DNA of 64,000 nucleotides from Oxyruncus cristatus (lineage: Eukaryota; Chordata; Aves; Passeriformes; Cotingidae): positions 1,887,371 to 1,951,370 of the forward strand of contig VXAY01005274.1 of the NCBI GenBank assembly GCA_013399855.1, written 5' to 3'. The notes beneath the pieces were generated by a model. That model searched no databases and was not told the origin of the DNA. It saw only the letters and a list, made by a program, of their open reading frames with translations. Positions 12,016 to 23,384 of the stretch are shown here, in pieces. A program made the position numbers and the translations under genes. The first letter of the stretch is position 1. Every line of letters begins with the position of its first letter.

Positions 12016-13699
12016 TTTTCTGGGTGTTTTGCTGGCACAGTTTCATTGAGATTAAAAGGATCCCTAGTCACAGGATGAAATTCAGCACCTTGAAAGCCCC
12101 AGGACAAGAAATAGGTGAGGTTGGGCACCCAGTGTGCTTCAGGCATGAAGAGGACAGGATTTCCAAAACACGTGAAGGAGCCGTTTCAACCCTTTGGCAC
12201 AGATGGATCCCGACTTCCAAGGGACTGGGGCAAGGGGAGGGGTAAAGCATCTTAATGCTGACATGACAAGCATGAGGCCCAGTCACACATTTTGAGTTAT
12301 TTGTTCTGAATCTCACGATCTGAGATGTCATTTCCATTTCACGCTGCACAAGAGCTGGCATTGGCTATAGTCTGGCTCACCCTAGTGGTCTGAAGCTTAA
12401 TGAGATGTATGTAATGCTCTGCAATTGCTTTGGGTGATGTAAGTATTAACAAAAAGTCATCCAGTCACCTTTGAGCAGTTAAATTAAGAGCAAACTGGAT
12501 TTAGTTGGCTGTGGTGTGTTTCCAGGTGATAAATGCCTTTTAACAAATCTCATAAAACCTCCTCTTTCTGCTGCACTGAATGCAATTTGGATTTTTATGA
12601 TTCTTTATAATAGTTCCTCAAATAATTTCATCAGCATAAAGTTTCCTCCCGGATGGAAATTTAATAAAAAGCTGAATTGTTGTGAAAGGTCTGAGCATGA
12701 TCTAATCTTTCCCAGTTTGATTCCCAGACCTTGTAAATGTATTCCTAACAGTCTGGGAGTTAATAATTAATAAATGAAATAAATTACTTGGAAATTTCAG
12801 TCTTTCACTGTGCTCTCTCCATCTGCCTGCCCAATGATAATTAACACTTTCATGTTTTAGTGAAATGCAATGATGCCTCTGTGGTCCAGCAGCACCACAC
12901 AAATAAAGACTTGGAGTGTCCCAGGCACTCAAACCCTCATGGGTGTTCCTGTGCCTTTGGCACCAGCAGGGTCTCTTGTTTCTGTAAAGCTGCACCAGTG
13001 TGAATTTTCTGGATTCAGACCAGCAAAAATGCACTCAAATAAAGATGCAAAAAATGCCTAGTCTCTCTTGAAGGTCCTGACGTGGCCTGGGACGTGGGGT
13101 ATCACCTGGGCCATGGCTGAATCAGCAGGTGATGAGTCCCAAAGTCCCCAGTGCAGCGGGTGCTCTGTGCTGATACTCCAATTCCTTTCTTCAAATTTAC
13201 AGTTACAGGATCAAAACTGCCAGAAACCCTTGAATGCACCTGCATCCTTGTGTGGGCCATAGATGTCCTCACAGACCACCTTGGGTGTATAACCAACATC
13301 TTAGAGAATTTCCCAATTTATCTGATTATTCTGTAGCCTCCAATAGTGTCCCGAAATAGTCCCTGCTTGGTAGCAGGAGCTCTAGAGACAATTGCTGCAA
13401 AACCATGGTCTCATTTTTCCTGCAGGTCTGTGTGAGAGGCACCATTTCTGTGCTGTAGAGACTTCCCAGCTCCCTGCCTGAGCACTCGTCTGTCTATGCC
13501 TGGGCTCTGCTTTGGAGAGCATCTCCTTTGCTGCATTATTTTCCTTCACCAAAGCATCATTTGGTGCTAGAAAGGACCTGCTCATGGAGGCTAGAATGCA
13601 GAAAGGACACCTATGGAAATGTGTGGGTGTCCTGAAGTCAGTAGAGCTAATGGAATTCACCCCAGAGCACTTGTGAACCCCCCAAGGAAATTTCTAAAG

Positions 13700-14400
13700 C
13701 ATTAGTGAGTATCTGTGGGAAGATGGTGGCAGGTGACAAGGGACAGGAGAAATGAACAGTGCCTTGGCTTTAAAAATGAGAAAAAGAAGCCCCAGGAGTG
13801 ATCCACCAGCCTGCTTAACTCTATTTCTTGGAAAGATACTGGAACAAATTATTAAATAATCAATATAAACACCTAGAAGATAATAAAATTACAAGAAAAA
13901 GCCAGCATGGGTTTCTCAAGAACAAATCACATAAAATCAATCTAATTTCCTCCTCTGACAGAATAACAGGTCTGATGGACAAGGGAGAAGCAGATGTGAA
14001 ATATCCTGACTGTAAAAAGCCTGTGTACTCAGTCTCATGACAGTCTCATGAGCAAATTAGGGGCATGTGAACAAAATAGGAATATAAACAAAAGCACCAT
14101 AATTTAGGTGCATAAGCAGGAGAAAATACAGTTCCCAAACAGGCCAATTCAATGGGGGACAAAGGAGCTTGTTTCATTCATCATGTCCATTAATAACTGA
14201 TTTGCATGATAGCAAAAATAATACAGTTTTATGAGCTTGGAGGTATTATAAACATTACAGAGGAGAGGTCCTGAATTCAGATTGATTTGGATAATGGGAC
14301 AAAATCTGTCAGCTGAAACTCAATGAGGGTAAACGCAAGAAAACAGGCTTAGGCAGGAAAAATCTAAAGTGTGAATACAGAATGAGAAATAACTAACAAA
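13700..14400 (+). mobile_element. Old CR1-type LINE fossil, ORF2 reverse-transcriptase part
   Basis: A frame within 13828-14040 keeps HGFLKNKSHKINLIS and then DRITGLMDKGEAD, matching the segment of CR1 reverse transcriptase that normally runs on into a LDFSKAFDTVSH-like block. Here that block is broken by frameshifts and stops. Just upstream, ATTTCTTGGAAAGATACTGG resembles the 'S.PGKILE' block. Further on, relics of the next RT segments can be followed to about 14400. It is far more decayed than the 3' ends nearby, so likely an ancient insertion. The outer borders are uncertain. Confidence 0.72.
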
Positions 14401-14752
14401 ACATCACTGAAAAGATGATGATACAAATTACTTTATCACTTCTGTCTGTATGCAGAGTATTTCTTTTCTGATTACAATGTGTACAGATACTGTTGGCATT
14501 GACAGAAATGGTGGAAGTTCACAGATTTTTTTCTTTTTATATTTGGCAAAGAACATTTTTTTTTCCAAGGTTTATTCATTAGAAAGTAACTTTTTAAGGG
14601 AGAGTTTAAGTGGAGAAAAAAGTATTGCACAATAGAAATGATCCTCTTATTTAAGGCAGAATTTTACTCTGGGGACAGAAGTGCTTTGGGAAGTGTGATG
14701 CTGTAAGCCCATGAACCCTCCAAGTCCTGGATTGTTCATCCTGAAGGATGTT

Positions 14753-15267
14753 CTGGTGAGACACCTCCAGTGCTGTGCCCAGTTCTGGGTCCCTCAATGC
14801 AAGAAAGACACTGAGGAGCTGGAAAGTGTCCAGGGAAGGGAACGGAGCTGGGGAAGGGGCTGGAGAGTCAGTCCTGTGAGGAGCAGCTGAGGGAGCTGGG
14901 GGGGCTCAGCCTGGAGAAAAGGAGGCTCAGGGGGGACCTTCTCACTCTCTGCAACTCCCTGACAGGAGGGGGGAGCCTGCTGGGGGTCGGGCTCTGCTCC
15001 CAGGGCACAAGGGACAGGACAGGAGGAAATGGCCTCAAGCTGTGCCAGGGCAGGTTATGACTGGGCATCAGGAAGAATTTCTACATGGAAAGGGCTATCA
15101 GGCATTGGAAGGGGTTGCCCAGGGAGGCGGTGGAGTCCCCATTCCTGGAGGTGTTCAAGGAAGGATGGGACATGGCACTCAGTGCTCTAGTCTGGGTGAC
15201 AAGCTAGGGATTGGTCACTTGATGGTTGTAGAGGTCTTTTCTAAAATCAGTGATTCTGCAATTCTGA
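14753..15267 (+). mobile_element. CR1 3' region, lineage B, about 515 bp
   Basis: The longest well-preserved copy in the window. Blocks in order: GGTGAGACACCTCCAGTGC, GGGGGGCTCAGCCTGGAG, GGACAGGAGGAAATGGCC, GGCATTGGAAGGGGTTGCC, CCTGGAGGTGTTCAAGG, then a TGATTCTGCAATTCTGATG tail. It is non-autonomous and 5'-truncated. It lies in the same orientation downstream of the older CR1 fossil at 13700-14400, but is much less mutated, so it is a separate insertion. Confidence 0.93.
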
Positions 15268-17312
15268 TGGAGCTCATTCTGCCCTGCCAGTTCAGCTCCT
15301 GGACCTGGCATTGCACGCTGACAAAGCCAAATGACAGAGGAAACCTCAGAAATGGTCACTTACCAGCCACCATTCCCCAAAAAGTGTTTCTTTTTAGACC
15401 CAGCAAGAGGTCTTTCATATTTCCATATGCAGGATATGATGCTCTACTAATATCAATATTTAAACCATTTTCCCATGGCTTCAGGTTTTTCCCACCGTGA
15501 GTGTCTTTGGTCAGCAATTTGCAGGTGTGACATCAGGTGACATGAATCCAGGCTGTCGTGTCAGTTGTAGCACAGTGAGGTAGTTTCCTGGTAGAAATAC
15601 TGGAGATCACTCCTTAGCACCACTTCTGCTGAACTATCTCCCTTCGAGGTTTCCAGCCCTGACAGAGTAGTTCTAATCCCCACACCCCTTCAGTTTAAAT
15701 TGCTGGAAATGGTTTGCGGAAGAGTGCGGAATGTTGAAGTGGAAAATAAAGCGACGTTTATCCCTCTGAATTAATGGACTCTTAATCCTGGCTCTGTGTC
15801 TCCCTCGTTGGGTTCCTCACATGCACTGGAGGTCACATCCCCACCAGGACCGGCCAAGGAGGATCATTTACACTGTGCTCTGTCTCACATAGACATGTTA
15901 TTTTCCTCGAGTCATACAAAGACTATCTAATAAAGCATGAGGAGAAACTGCCTCTTTGTTTGTTGGAAATACAACAACAGGATCCTATTCTACATCCCGA
16001 GGCACTGTACGGCACAGGGGACAAACAACAGTCATCGCAAGCCAAGATCTCTTGTCGTTGTTGTTTTTCTTTACTATCATCATCAGAAGTTCAAAACAGA
16101 TTTTCGTCCAAGTTTAGCATCCCTGATGTAACTCCACCAACTGAATGGAGCCACAGCACACATAAAATAAGCTTCTCCTCAGAGACAACAGTGGTAAGAA
16201 GAGACAAGCTTTTGATGTACATCCAGGTGAAGTCATCCAACAATTCAATGTGAATGTGTCCTGCCGTGCTGGGGACCTCATTCAGGTTGAGGGTTTTCTG
16301 TCTTTTTTCCCCTTTCCACACAAAGCTCAGTCATAGAAAAGAGAACAAAGGAATTCACCTCTGAACACTGCACGTCAGTATTAGGAACTAAGAGCTGGCA
16401 AGAATCTGGGAGCCAGGTTGTATCATTCCTTGTCTTGGAGGCACCTGGCCAGTGATGGCACCATCATGATTTCTGGTTTTCTTTGTTGACTGATAGAAAT
16501 GAAGTGGTCTGGGCTCACAGCCATTCACCCCTCTGCCTTCTCCTCTCGCTCCCCTCCCCTGCTACAGGGAGGTGAGGGAGGTGCCAGCCCCTGAGGCTGT
16601 GACCCACAGTGTCTCTCCTCCACTGTGGAACAAGGACAACCTGCTGGTGACCTGCCCTGCACATGCAGTGAGACCTTGCTCCTTTCCCAGTCCCCATTTC
16701 CCTTCGGAGTGAGCACCTGCCCAGACAAAAAACTATTGTTGGCCAGATGTTTCCTACCAGTGAGGAGAGCAGAGGAAGAATGAATGACCCACAGGAGTTT
16801 AACTGCAGTCCAGGCAAACACTTCCTGAGCATGAGAATCTTCTTCCAGCTCCACAGCCTGTGAGAATGCTCAAGACACAAATCTAAAATATTTGGAATAT
16901 TAACATCTATCAGTTTCACACGTTCCTTAAAGCAGCATATTTTTTGCATGATTGATTCTGCCATATGGTAACATTAGCCTGTACCATTACCATCTGTCTC
17001 AGCTTTAATTTTATCAGAAGCATTATGACAGGAGGTAGCATCTTTCCTTTTCCACCCTTCCCTCTCCTCGTGCCAAAACCTGTATGATTTCTCCTCAAAT
17101 GAACCCAGTTTTCAGTCCTGTGTGAGAAGGTTGTCTGTATATTCTGTCTAGGAACAGCTCTTTGATTTCAAATGCTTTGCATTTGGGAAGCAGAGCTAAA
17201 ATCCAGGAATAGGCAAACTCATAAACTTCTTTCCAGGAGGAATTTTTGGTATTCATTAGCTCAAAGCTAAAAGAGAAGCAGTGGGTCCTGGATGGTGTGC
17301 ATTTCTTCCACT

Positions 17313-17571
17313 CAGAATCACTGAGCCACAGAATCATTAAAATTGGGAAAGATCTCCATGACCATTGAGTCCAAGTTGTGACCAGAGCACTGAGTGCCAC
17401 ATCCAGTCCTTTCTTGAACACCTCCAGGGATGGAGATTCCACCACCTCACTGGGCAGCCAAAGCTTGATAACCCTTTCCACGAAGAAATTCTTCCTGATA
17501 TCCAACCTGAGCCTCACTTGGCACAGCTCGAGTCCATTTTCTCTTGTCCTGTTTCTGGTTACCTGGGAGAA
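17313..17571 (-). mobile_element. CR1 3' region, lineage B
   Basis: Antisense copy with tail AGAATCACTGAGCCACAG, then GAGCACTGAGTGCCACATCC, TCTTGAACACCTCCAGGG, AAGAAATTCTTCCTGATATC and CTCTTGTCCTG. It is 5'-truncated. Confidence 0.9.
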
Positions 17572-17804
17572 TGAAAAAAACTGTTCCTCATTCAGTCCTG
17601 ACTTACCCCTTCACCATTGATAGTACATCCCTTCATTCTTGTACAACAAAAAGCAAAGAGAAAAAGAAGATTCTAATCTCTTGCCCTGTTTCTTCTCACT
17701 TATTCATGAACACAGATATTTTTATCATGCCCTTGGTATGTTCCTTTTCTAAAGTAAACCACATCCAACGTCACCATGTCTTCCCTTTGAAACTTCAGTG
17801 TGAC

Positions 17805-17935
17805 AGAATTATAGAATCACAGAACAGTTTGGGCTGGAAGAGTTAAAGATCATTTAATTACAACCCCCCTGCCATGGGCAGGGACACATTCCAGCAGACC
17901 AGGTCACTCAGAGTTCCATCCAGCCAGGTCTTGAC
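17805..17935 (-). mobile_element. CR1 3' end, lineage A
   Basis: Antisense tail AGAATTATAGAATCACAGAA, then CCCCCCTGCCATGGGCAGG and AGCAGACCAGGTCACTCAG. It lies about 235 bases from the lineage B copy in the same orientation. Confidence 0.9.
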
Positions 17936-18412
17936 TTACTTCAGGTGGAGACATGGGACCCTGAATGAGCCCTCCAGATACCAATACAATATTGATAATA
18001 GCAGCAAATGCAGAAATGGTAATAACAGAGCTCTTGACTGGTCTGTTCTCTGTGCCGGCTCAGTGACCCAGCAGCTGTAAACCAGCTCCTGCCGCACCGC
18101 AGCAGGGCCTGCATCCACGTGTGCTCCCTTTGTCCCGCTGCCACTCATCCTCTTCATTACTTAGCACACTGATACACGACACTCCTGCACCCACCCGAGC
18201 AGAGAATCAATTCAAATGCGGCTGTAAGAGGAGAACTTGCCCACAAACAGCAGGCTGTAACGAGATAAGGTTCTGAAGGCTTCCATCACAGCCGAGTAGC
18301 AAGAGCCGGGCTTCGCGTGCTTCAAAGCACTGTTCCACTTTGGAAACGTCAATCCAGCCCTGTAACAATAACAGCAGGATGTGAGTGACTGCTTGGCTGC
18401 AATGTCATCAGC

Positions 18413-18429
18413 ATAATAATAATAATAAT
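18413..18429 (+). repeat. (ATA)n microsatellite
   Basis: About six ATA/AAT triplets beginning in GCATAATAATAATAATAAT, followed by an A/T-rich stretch. Confidence 0.8.
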
Positions 18430-18611
18430 TTTTAAAAATCACTTAAAATGTGCCATTTATTGCAGTGTTTTGCTGTGCAATCAGGGAGGTCACCACAGGA
18501 GGGAAGCAGTGTTTCACTTTTGTTTCTTTGGTAGTCAAGGTTAATTATTTTTTTTTTCCAAATGTATATTTTGACCGTTAGCAAAACCTCCCTGATGTGA
18601 CAAAGCAATAA

Positions 18612-18731
18612 ATCATAGAATCATAGAATGGCCTGGATTAGGGGGGATATTAAAGGTCTTTTTGTTCCAACTCCCCTGTCATGGGCAGAGACACCTTCCA
18701 CTAGACCATGTTGATCCAAGCCCAGTCCAAC
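18612..18731 (-). mobile_element. CR1 3' end, lineage A
   Basis: A clean antisense octamer tail ATCATAGAATCATAGAATGG, then TTCCAACTCCCCTGTCATGG and CCTTCCACTAGACCATG. A short 5'-truncated copy. It is the third antisense CR1 end within 1.4 kb. Confidence 0.92.
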
Positions 18732-20039
18732 AGGGTTCCTGCAGTAGAGTCCACCACCTCTAGAGATTCCTACCAGCTCCTCAGATGCTGCACATTAAAT
18801 AGCAATTTTTATCTTTTTCAGTGACCCCTTTTCTACAGCAATTGAAGATCAAAACTACAGAGCTCTGCAGAAACACATAAAAGTGAGCAGAAGCATCACT
18901 GTTCCTTCTGATATTAACAAAGACGAGATAAAGAACCTGCCAAAGTAGTCCACAGGAGTAGGCATGGGGCTTTGCAGAGGTCAGGAGAAAAACATAACAT
19001 TATTCCCCACAGCGCTATTCTCTCCAACCGATGGAAATTCCCTCAGAAGCTCGAACTTCCCATCCCAGCATTTCCTGGAGAAGAGGTGTGTGCCAAGGCA
19101 TTTCGAGCATTTTGGGCTCCTGGAGATGTGCTGAAGGACACACACTACCAGAGGCAGGCACAAGCAGGACTGGGCAGACACTCATTCTCTTCATACTTGG
19201 CCAGCTCCTGATGTCTGATGGGGTTCCTCAGCCACAGGGATGCCTCTGTGCAGTAGAATTCTTTCCCTTGGTCATTCCACGAAAACAAACTCTGCCCAGT
19301 TTAACATCATTTTGACACAGCACTGTGGTGGTGGAGATGGATACCAGTCGCTTTGATATGGCTTTTTAGCGGGTGGATTATATTAGCCTGGAATCAGCCT
19401 AAAATTTGCTGTTGGAAATTCTGGAATGGGAGCCAGCATTCCTCAAAACCGCATCTAAACAGAAGTACTGTGCATCATATGGAGTCAGGGAAACCTCCAT
19501 CATGTCGCCTCTGAAAATGAGGCTACAGCCTCATTAGCTTTCAGGAAGAACCATGTGGAAGTAAATCTGAAAATAGCAACTTGCTACATTTCTTCAGATT
19601 CTCTGAGGAGGAAGATCAGCGGTTGGACTCCACGGTTCTTTCCTGCTTCTGCTTCCTGTGGGACTTTTGGCAAATAACCTCATCAGTCATGTCTCTCTTT
19701 CCCATCTGTCAAAAGGAGGATGAAAGAGATCTGAGAAGACTTTCACTTAAAAAGTGAACACTTTGATACTATGGCCCTGGGTAGCACTGATAAAAATCAA
19801 AATGTTGATGCCTGAGACAGAAGTTTCAGTGCTGATGCAATTTGTCAGCATCTCATACTTGTTCCCACACAAAGCTGACTCATCAGAGAACAGAGATTTA
19901 TCACACTGTATCATCATGTGATGGCAAAACCCACCACCATTGACTGCGAGCAAACAGTGAGATCCCAGCTGGAGAGAAAAACTGGTGAAGTATATAAATA
20001 ATTTTAATACATAGGAGTATATGGGAAATAATCCTGACA

Positions 20040-20503
20040 ATCATACAATCATAAAATATCCTGGGTTCAAAGGGACTTAAAGGATCATGTAGTTCTAACC
20101 CCCTTGCCCTGGGCAGGGACACTTTCCTCTACCCCAGGTTGCCCCAAGCTCCATCCAACCTGGACTTGAACACTTCCAGGGATGGGGCAGCCACAGCTTC
20201 TCTGGGCAACCTGTGCCAGAGCCTCACAACCCTCACAATAAAGAATTTCTTCCTGATGTCTAAACCTACACTCTGTCAGTTTGAAGTCATTTCCCCTTGC
20301 CCTGTCACTCCAGGCCTTTGGAAATAGCCTCTCTCCATCTTTCTTGCAGGCTCCCTTCAGGTACTGGAAGACCACAATCAGATCACCCCAAAGCCTTCTC
20401 TTTTCCAGGCTGAACAATCCCAGTTTTCTCAGCCTTTCCTTGTGGGAAAAGTGCTACATCCCTCTAATCAACTTGCTGGCTTCCCCTGGACTTGCTCCAA
20501 CAT
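20040..20503 (-). mobile_element. CR1 3' region, lineage A, about 460 bp
   Basis: Antisense tail ATCATACAATCATAAAATA, then CCCCTTGCCCTGGGCAGGG, GGGATGGGGCAGCCACAGC, GCAACCTGTGCCAGAGCC, CAGGTACTGGAAGACCAC, and ending at a GGACTTGCTCCAAC block. It is very similar in wording to the copy at 11606-12015. Confidence 0.93.
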
Positions 20504-21580
20504 AATGTACATGGGGATCTACTGCTGCATTCCTTGGCCACAAAGCCCATTGTTCTGCTGCTCCCAATACAACACACAGTCCAGCAGGATTTGTGCCAAA
20601 ACAAAATCCTTCAGCTGTTGGCAATTTAGGGTTTGTTACTCCCAAATACTAATTTCCAACCATACAGGGCAGTGGTACTTATATGAAATAGTCAACTTAT
20701 TACACCATTAATCTGTGAAAAGGCACTTTTGATGTTCAGTGTTTTACATCTCATGCACTGCAGGCAGTTAGCAAGTAATAAAGAGTAAGAACTAATTAAT
20801 CCTGACCATACCCCCAAGAGATGTGTAGACAAACTCTAATCTACCAACAGAAATAGACCAGCCAAGCTTACGTGTCTTGTCCAAGGCTACAGCGGGTGTC
20901 TGGAGCAGAGCTAGGATTGGAGGGCAGAAATTCTGATTGCCTCCTGTGAAACTTACTTTGAGGAGGAACATAACCTTCAAAATAAATTACCCATTTAGAA
21001 AAAGTCTCAGTTTGCCTTTGCTACTTTATTAGTACATTGCAAGTACCTCCTGATACATGGGGTAAATATTCACTTTGGCCCATCTTGAATGTTCATATAC
21101 ACACAGGTACACACATGTGTACTGTGCACGCTGTGTGTGAGAGCAAGGAGGTACCTACTGAAAGAGTTTAGTACCAAACACGTGGAAAAACAAGCACTGA
21201 TGTGTTATTCCAAGGCTCCACGAGCAGACTGCTCTCTCGGTGGGGACATACTTTCCCACGCCAGCCCACAGTCCTGCAGCCACCCTGTTACGGAACAGAG
21301 TCACGTTGTATTGACACACACACCCCCTTCGCCTCACAGATGGGCATTTTTGGGATCTCACTGGGCAGCATGATATCCAGAAGCCCTCCCAGTATGCAAC
21401 CCAAGGGCCTCACTGCAATCCATGATTTCCCTGCAGAGTTGCTATACTCTGATGATGACATACTCACACCAACACCTACTCTTAAGAAAATTTGTAAACA
21501 TACTAAACTATCTTCCATATTTCTACAATTTGGAACAAATTACATTCAATCCTCCCCAGTACATAATATGACATATCTCC

Positions 21581-21745
21581 GGCATTGGAAGGGGCTGCCC
21601 AGGGAGGTGGTGGAGTCACCATTCCTGGAGATTTCGAGGAATAGCGGGATATGTCAGTGCTCTGGTCCAGTTGACAAGGTGGGGATCAGTCACTCAATGA
21701 TCTTAGAGCTCTTTTACAACCTCAATGATTCTGTGACTCTATGAT
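21581..21745 (+). mobile_element. CR1 3' end, lineage B
   Basis: Sense copy: GGCATTGGAAGGGGCTGCCC, GGGAGGTGGTGGAGTCACC, GTTGACAAGGTGGGGATCAG, then AATGATTCTGTGACTCTATG. Confidence 0.92.
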
Positions 21746-22697
21746 ATCTTTTATTACACCCGTGTATATTCAGGCAAACCCCCATGTGGCTTTCAGATAA
21801 AATCTGAAAAGAAAAAAACTGAGCTCTGTGTGTTTCCTTTATCTGGTCTAAATGTCTGCACAGACAAGGAATTTTTGCATTTCTTGTAATTAGTGGGCCT
21901 GAGTTCAAACTCTAATAATCATTCATTGGACTTTTTTACCACTCCTGACCTCCCCATTTGGACCCAATAAAGCAGATGAGCTCTATGCCTTTTTGTTCTC
22001 AGATGACAAAGTGCTCGGCATTTGGCACTCAGCTTATCTCATACATTTGGGATTTTAATTATCAACACAAGAGCCTTCCCAAAGGTTGGCTGGGCTTTTG
22101 GTATGAAGATTATGTGGGGAAATTAATGGTAGAGAAACAGCTTTGTCCATCCGTTCCTTTCACCGCGGCGACTATAAACTCCACAAACAGCTATGCTATT
22201 TTAATTCTAAAAAAACACATTTGCAATGTCATCTTTATGGAGGAAAAATATGCTCAGCTTGAGTTTTGTTTTCTACTGCTCCGTGTATCAGAACATTAAA
22301 CTGCCGTGTATAGCAGAGCGTGTGGGGAACCCAGAGCACAGTCTGTTACCATACTTTATTTTTTGCACTGTCTGCTTCCATTTTTCAATGTTCTGACTTA
22401 TTGCTGATCATTTCAAGAAGCTACAGTGCATCTGATAGTGTACGAACCATAACTCCCTGATCCCACAGCAGGATTGCTACTGAAATCAGATAACCCAGCT
22501 AGGCATTAAGTGCACAGAAGTCAAACCCTTCTTCTCAGAGCACTGAAGTCTATTTGGTCACATTGACCAAGAAGCACTGATTTTGCTAAATTTTTATTTT
22601 AAATAGGCAGTCTGAGAGCACAGAGGTGGCTGGATGATTAGTGGGACAGAGGTTTATCTCTGAGTGTGAGAGGACTTTCCCTTCTTGTGCAGAGACA

Positions 22698-22890
22698 AAT
22701 CACAGAATCACTGAATGGTTTGAGTTGGAAGGGACCTTAAAGCTCATCTAGCTCCAACACCCTGCCATGGGCAGGGACACCTTGCACTAGACCAGATTGC
22801 TCAGAGTTCCATCCAGCCTGGCCTTGAACACTTCGAGGGATGGGGCACAAACATTTCCAGGGATGGGGCAACACTTCCAGGGATGGGACA
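22698..22890 (-). mobile_element. CR1 3' end, lineage A, beside the CpG island
   Basis: Antisense copy with tail AATCACAGAATCACTGAATG, AGTTGGAAGGGACCTTAAAG and CACCCTGCCATGGGCAGGG. Its 5' (right) end carries three successive versions of a 19-base unit (22829-22847, 22852-22870, 22872-22890). It stops about 40 bases before the composition shifts to CpG island, so it is the last recognisable repeat before the presumed UBTD2 promoter. Confidence 0.92.
22829..22890. repeat. Three copies of a 19-bp unit inside CR1
   Basis: CACTTCGAGGGATGGGGCA, CATTTCCAGGGATGGGGCA and CACTTCCAGGGATGGGACA start 23 and 20 bases apart. The other CR1 copies in this window have this segment once, so this is a local amplification. 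Confidence 0.88.
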
Positions 22891-23031
22891 AACAGCACAG
22901 GAGATTAGGAGAATAGCCGTAAGCTGCACTGTAAGAAGGAAATAAGCGCATCTCGGCACCCACGGCCCCGGCGACCCGGCCTCGCTGACCCCCGCACCCC
23001 GCGGGTGGTCCCGCATCCCGCCGCCGCTGCC

Positions 23032-23040
23032 GGGCGGGGG
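23032..23040 (+). promoter_or_regulatory. GC box (Sp1-type)
   Basis: GGGCGGGGG matches the Sp-family GC-box core. It sits 37 bases left of the gap inside the CpG island, where such boxes are typical of TATA-less promoters. Such matches are frequent by chance in GC-rich DNA. Confidence 0.45.
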
Positions 23041-23065
23041 TTGGTGCCGGTGCCGGTGCGGTGCC

Positions 23066-23073
23066 GATGGCGG
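23066..23073 (+). promoter_or_regulatory. YY1-like motif
   Basis: GATGGCGG matches the core of the YY1 site (AAGATGGCGGC), which is often found just downstream of the start site in CpG-island promoters. If real, it would place the UBTD2 transcription start close to the left edge of the gap. An eight-base match in GC-rich sequence is weak evidence. Confidence 0.3.
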
Positions 23074-23076
23074 TGG

Positions 23077-23384
23077 NNNNNNNNNNNNNNNNNNNNNNNN
23101 NNNNNNNNNNNNNNNNNNNNNNNNNNNNNNNNNNNNNNNNNNNNNNNNNNNNNNNNNNNNNNNNNNNNNNNNNNNNNNNNNNNNNNNNNNNNNNNNNNNN
23201 NNNNNNNNNNNNNNNNNNNNNNNNNNNNNNNNNNNNNNNNNNNNNNNNNNNNNNNNNNNNNNNNNNNNNNNNNNNNNNNNNNNNNNNNNNNNNNNNNNNN
23301 NNNNNNNNNNNNNNNNNNNNNNNNNNNNNNNNNNNNNNNNNNNNNNNNNNNNNNNNNNNNNNNNNNNNNNNNNNNNNNNNNNNN
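23077..23384. other. Assembly gap (308 N)
   Basis: A run of 308 undetermined bases in the middle of the CpG island. The flanks are extremely GC-rich, with short GGTGCC-type repeats on the left, which commonly fail in short-read assembly. The predicted first exon of UBTD2 probably lies here. Any reading frame drawn across these Ns is meaningless. Confidence 0.99.

Larger units (their letters stand above)
1..22697. other. Intergenic region upstream of UBTD2
   Basis: No exon of a neighbouring gene was recognised. In human, SH3PXD2B is the neighbour on the 5' side of UBTD2, in the same orientation, but no SH3PXD2B-like peptide is visible. The region holds the CR1 copies and the T/G-rich tract listed separately. 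The segments 1-1465, 1866-3909, 4623-5794, 6401-11605, 12016-13699, 15268-17312, 18732-20039, 20504-21579 and 21746-22697 contain nothing I can name. Open frames of 60-190 codons here lack family resemblance and are attributed to chance. A 3' UTR of an upstream gene near the left edge cannot be excluded. Confidence 0.6.

Noticed and set aside
11659..12049. Open frames on both strands with phrases such as [19 protein letters not shown]
   Set aside because: The same phrase recurs at 40232-40426, 42351-42680 and elsewhere because it is the CR1 3' UTR read in frame; not a gene family.
1..22697. Search for SH3PXD2B or another upstream neighbour
   Set aside because: No SH3-domain-like or other recognisable exon. 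Conserved synteny is only an expectation from other vertebrates.
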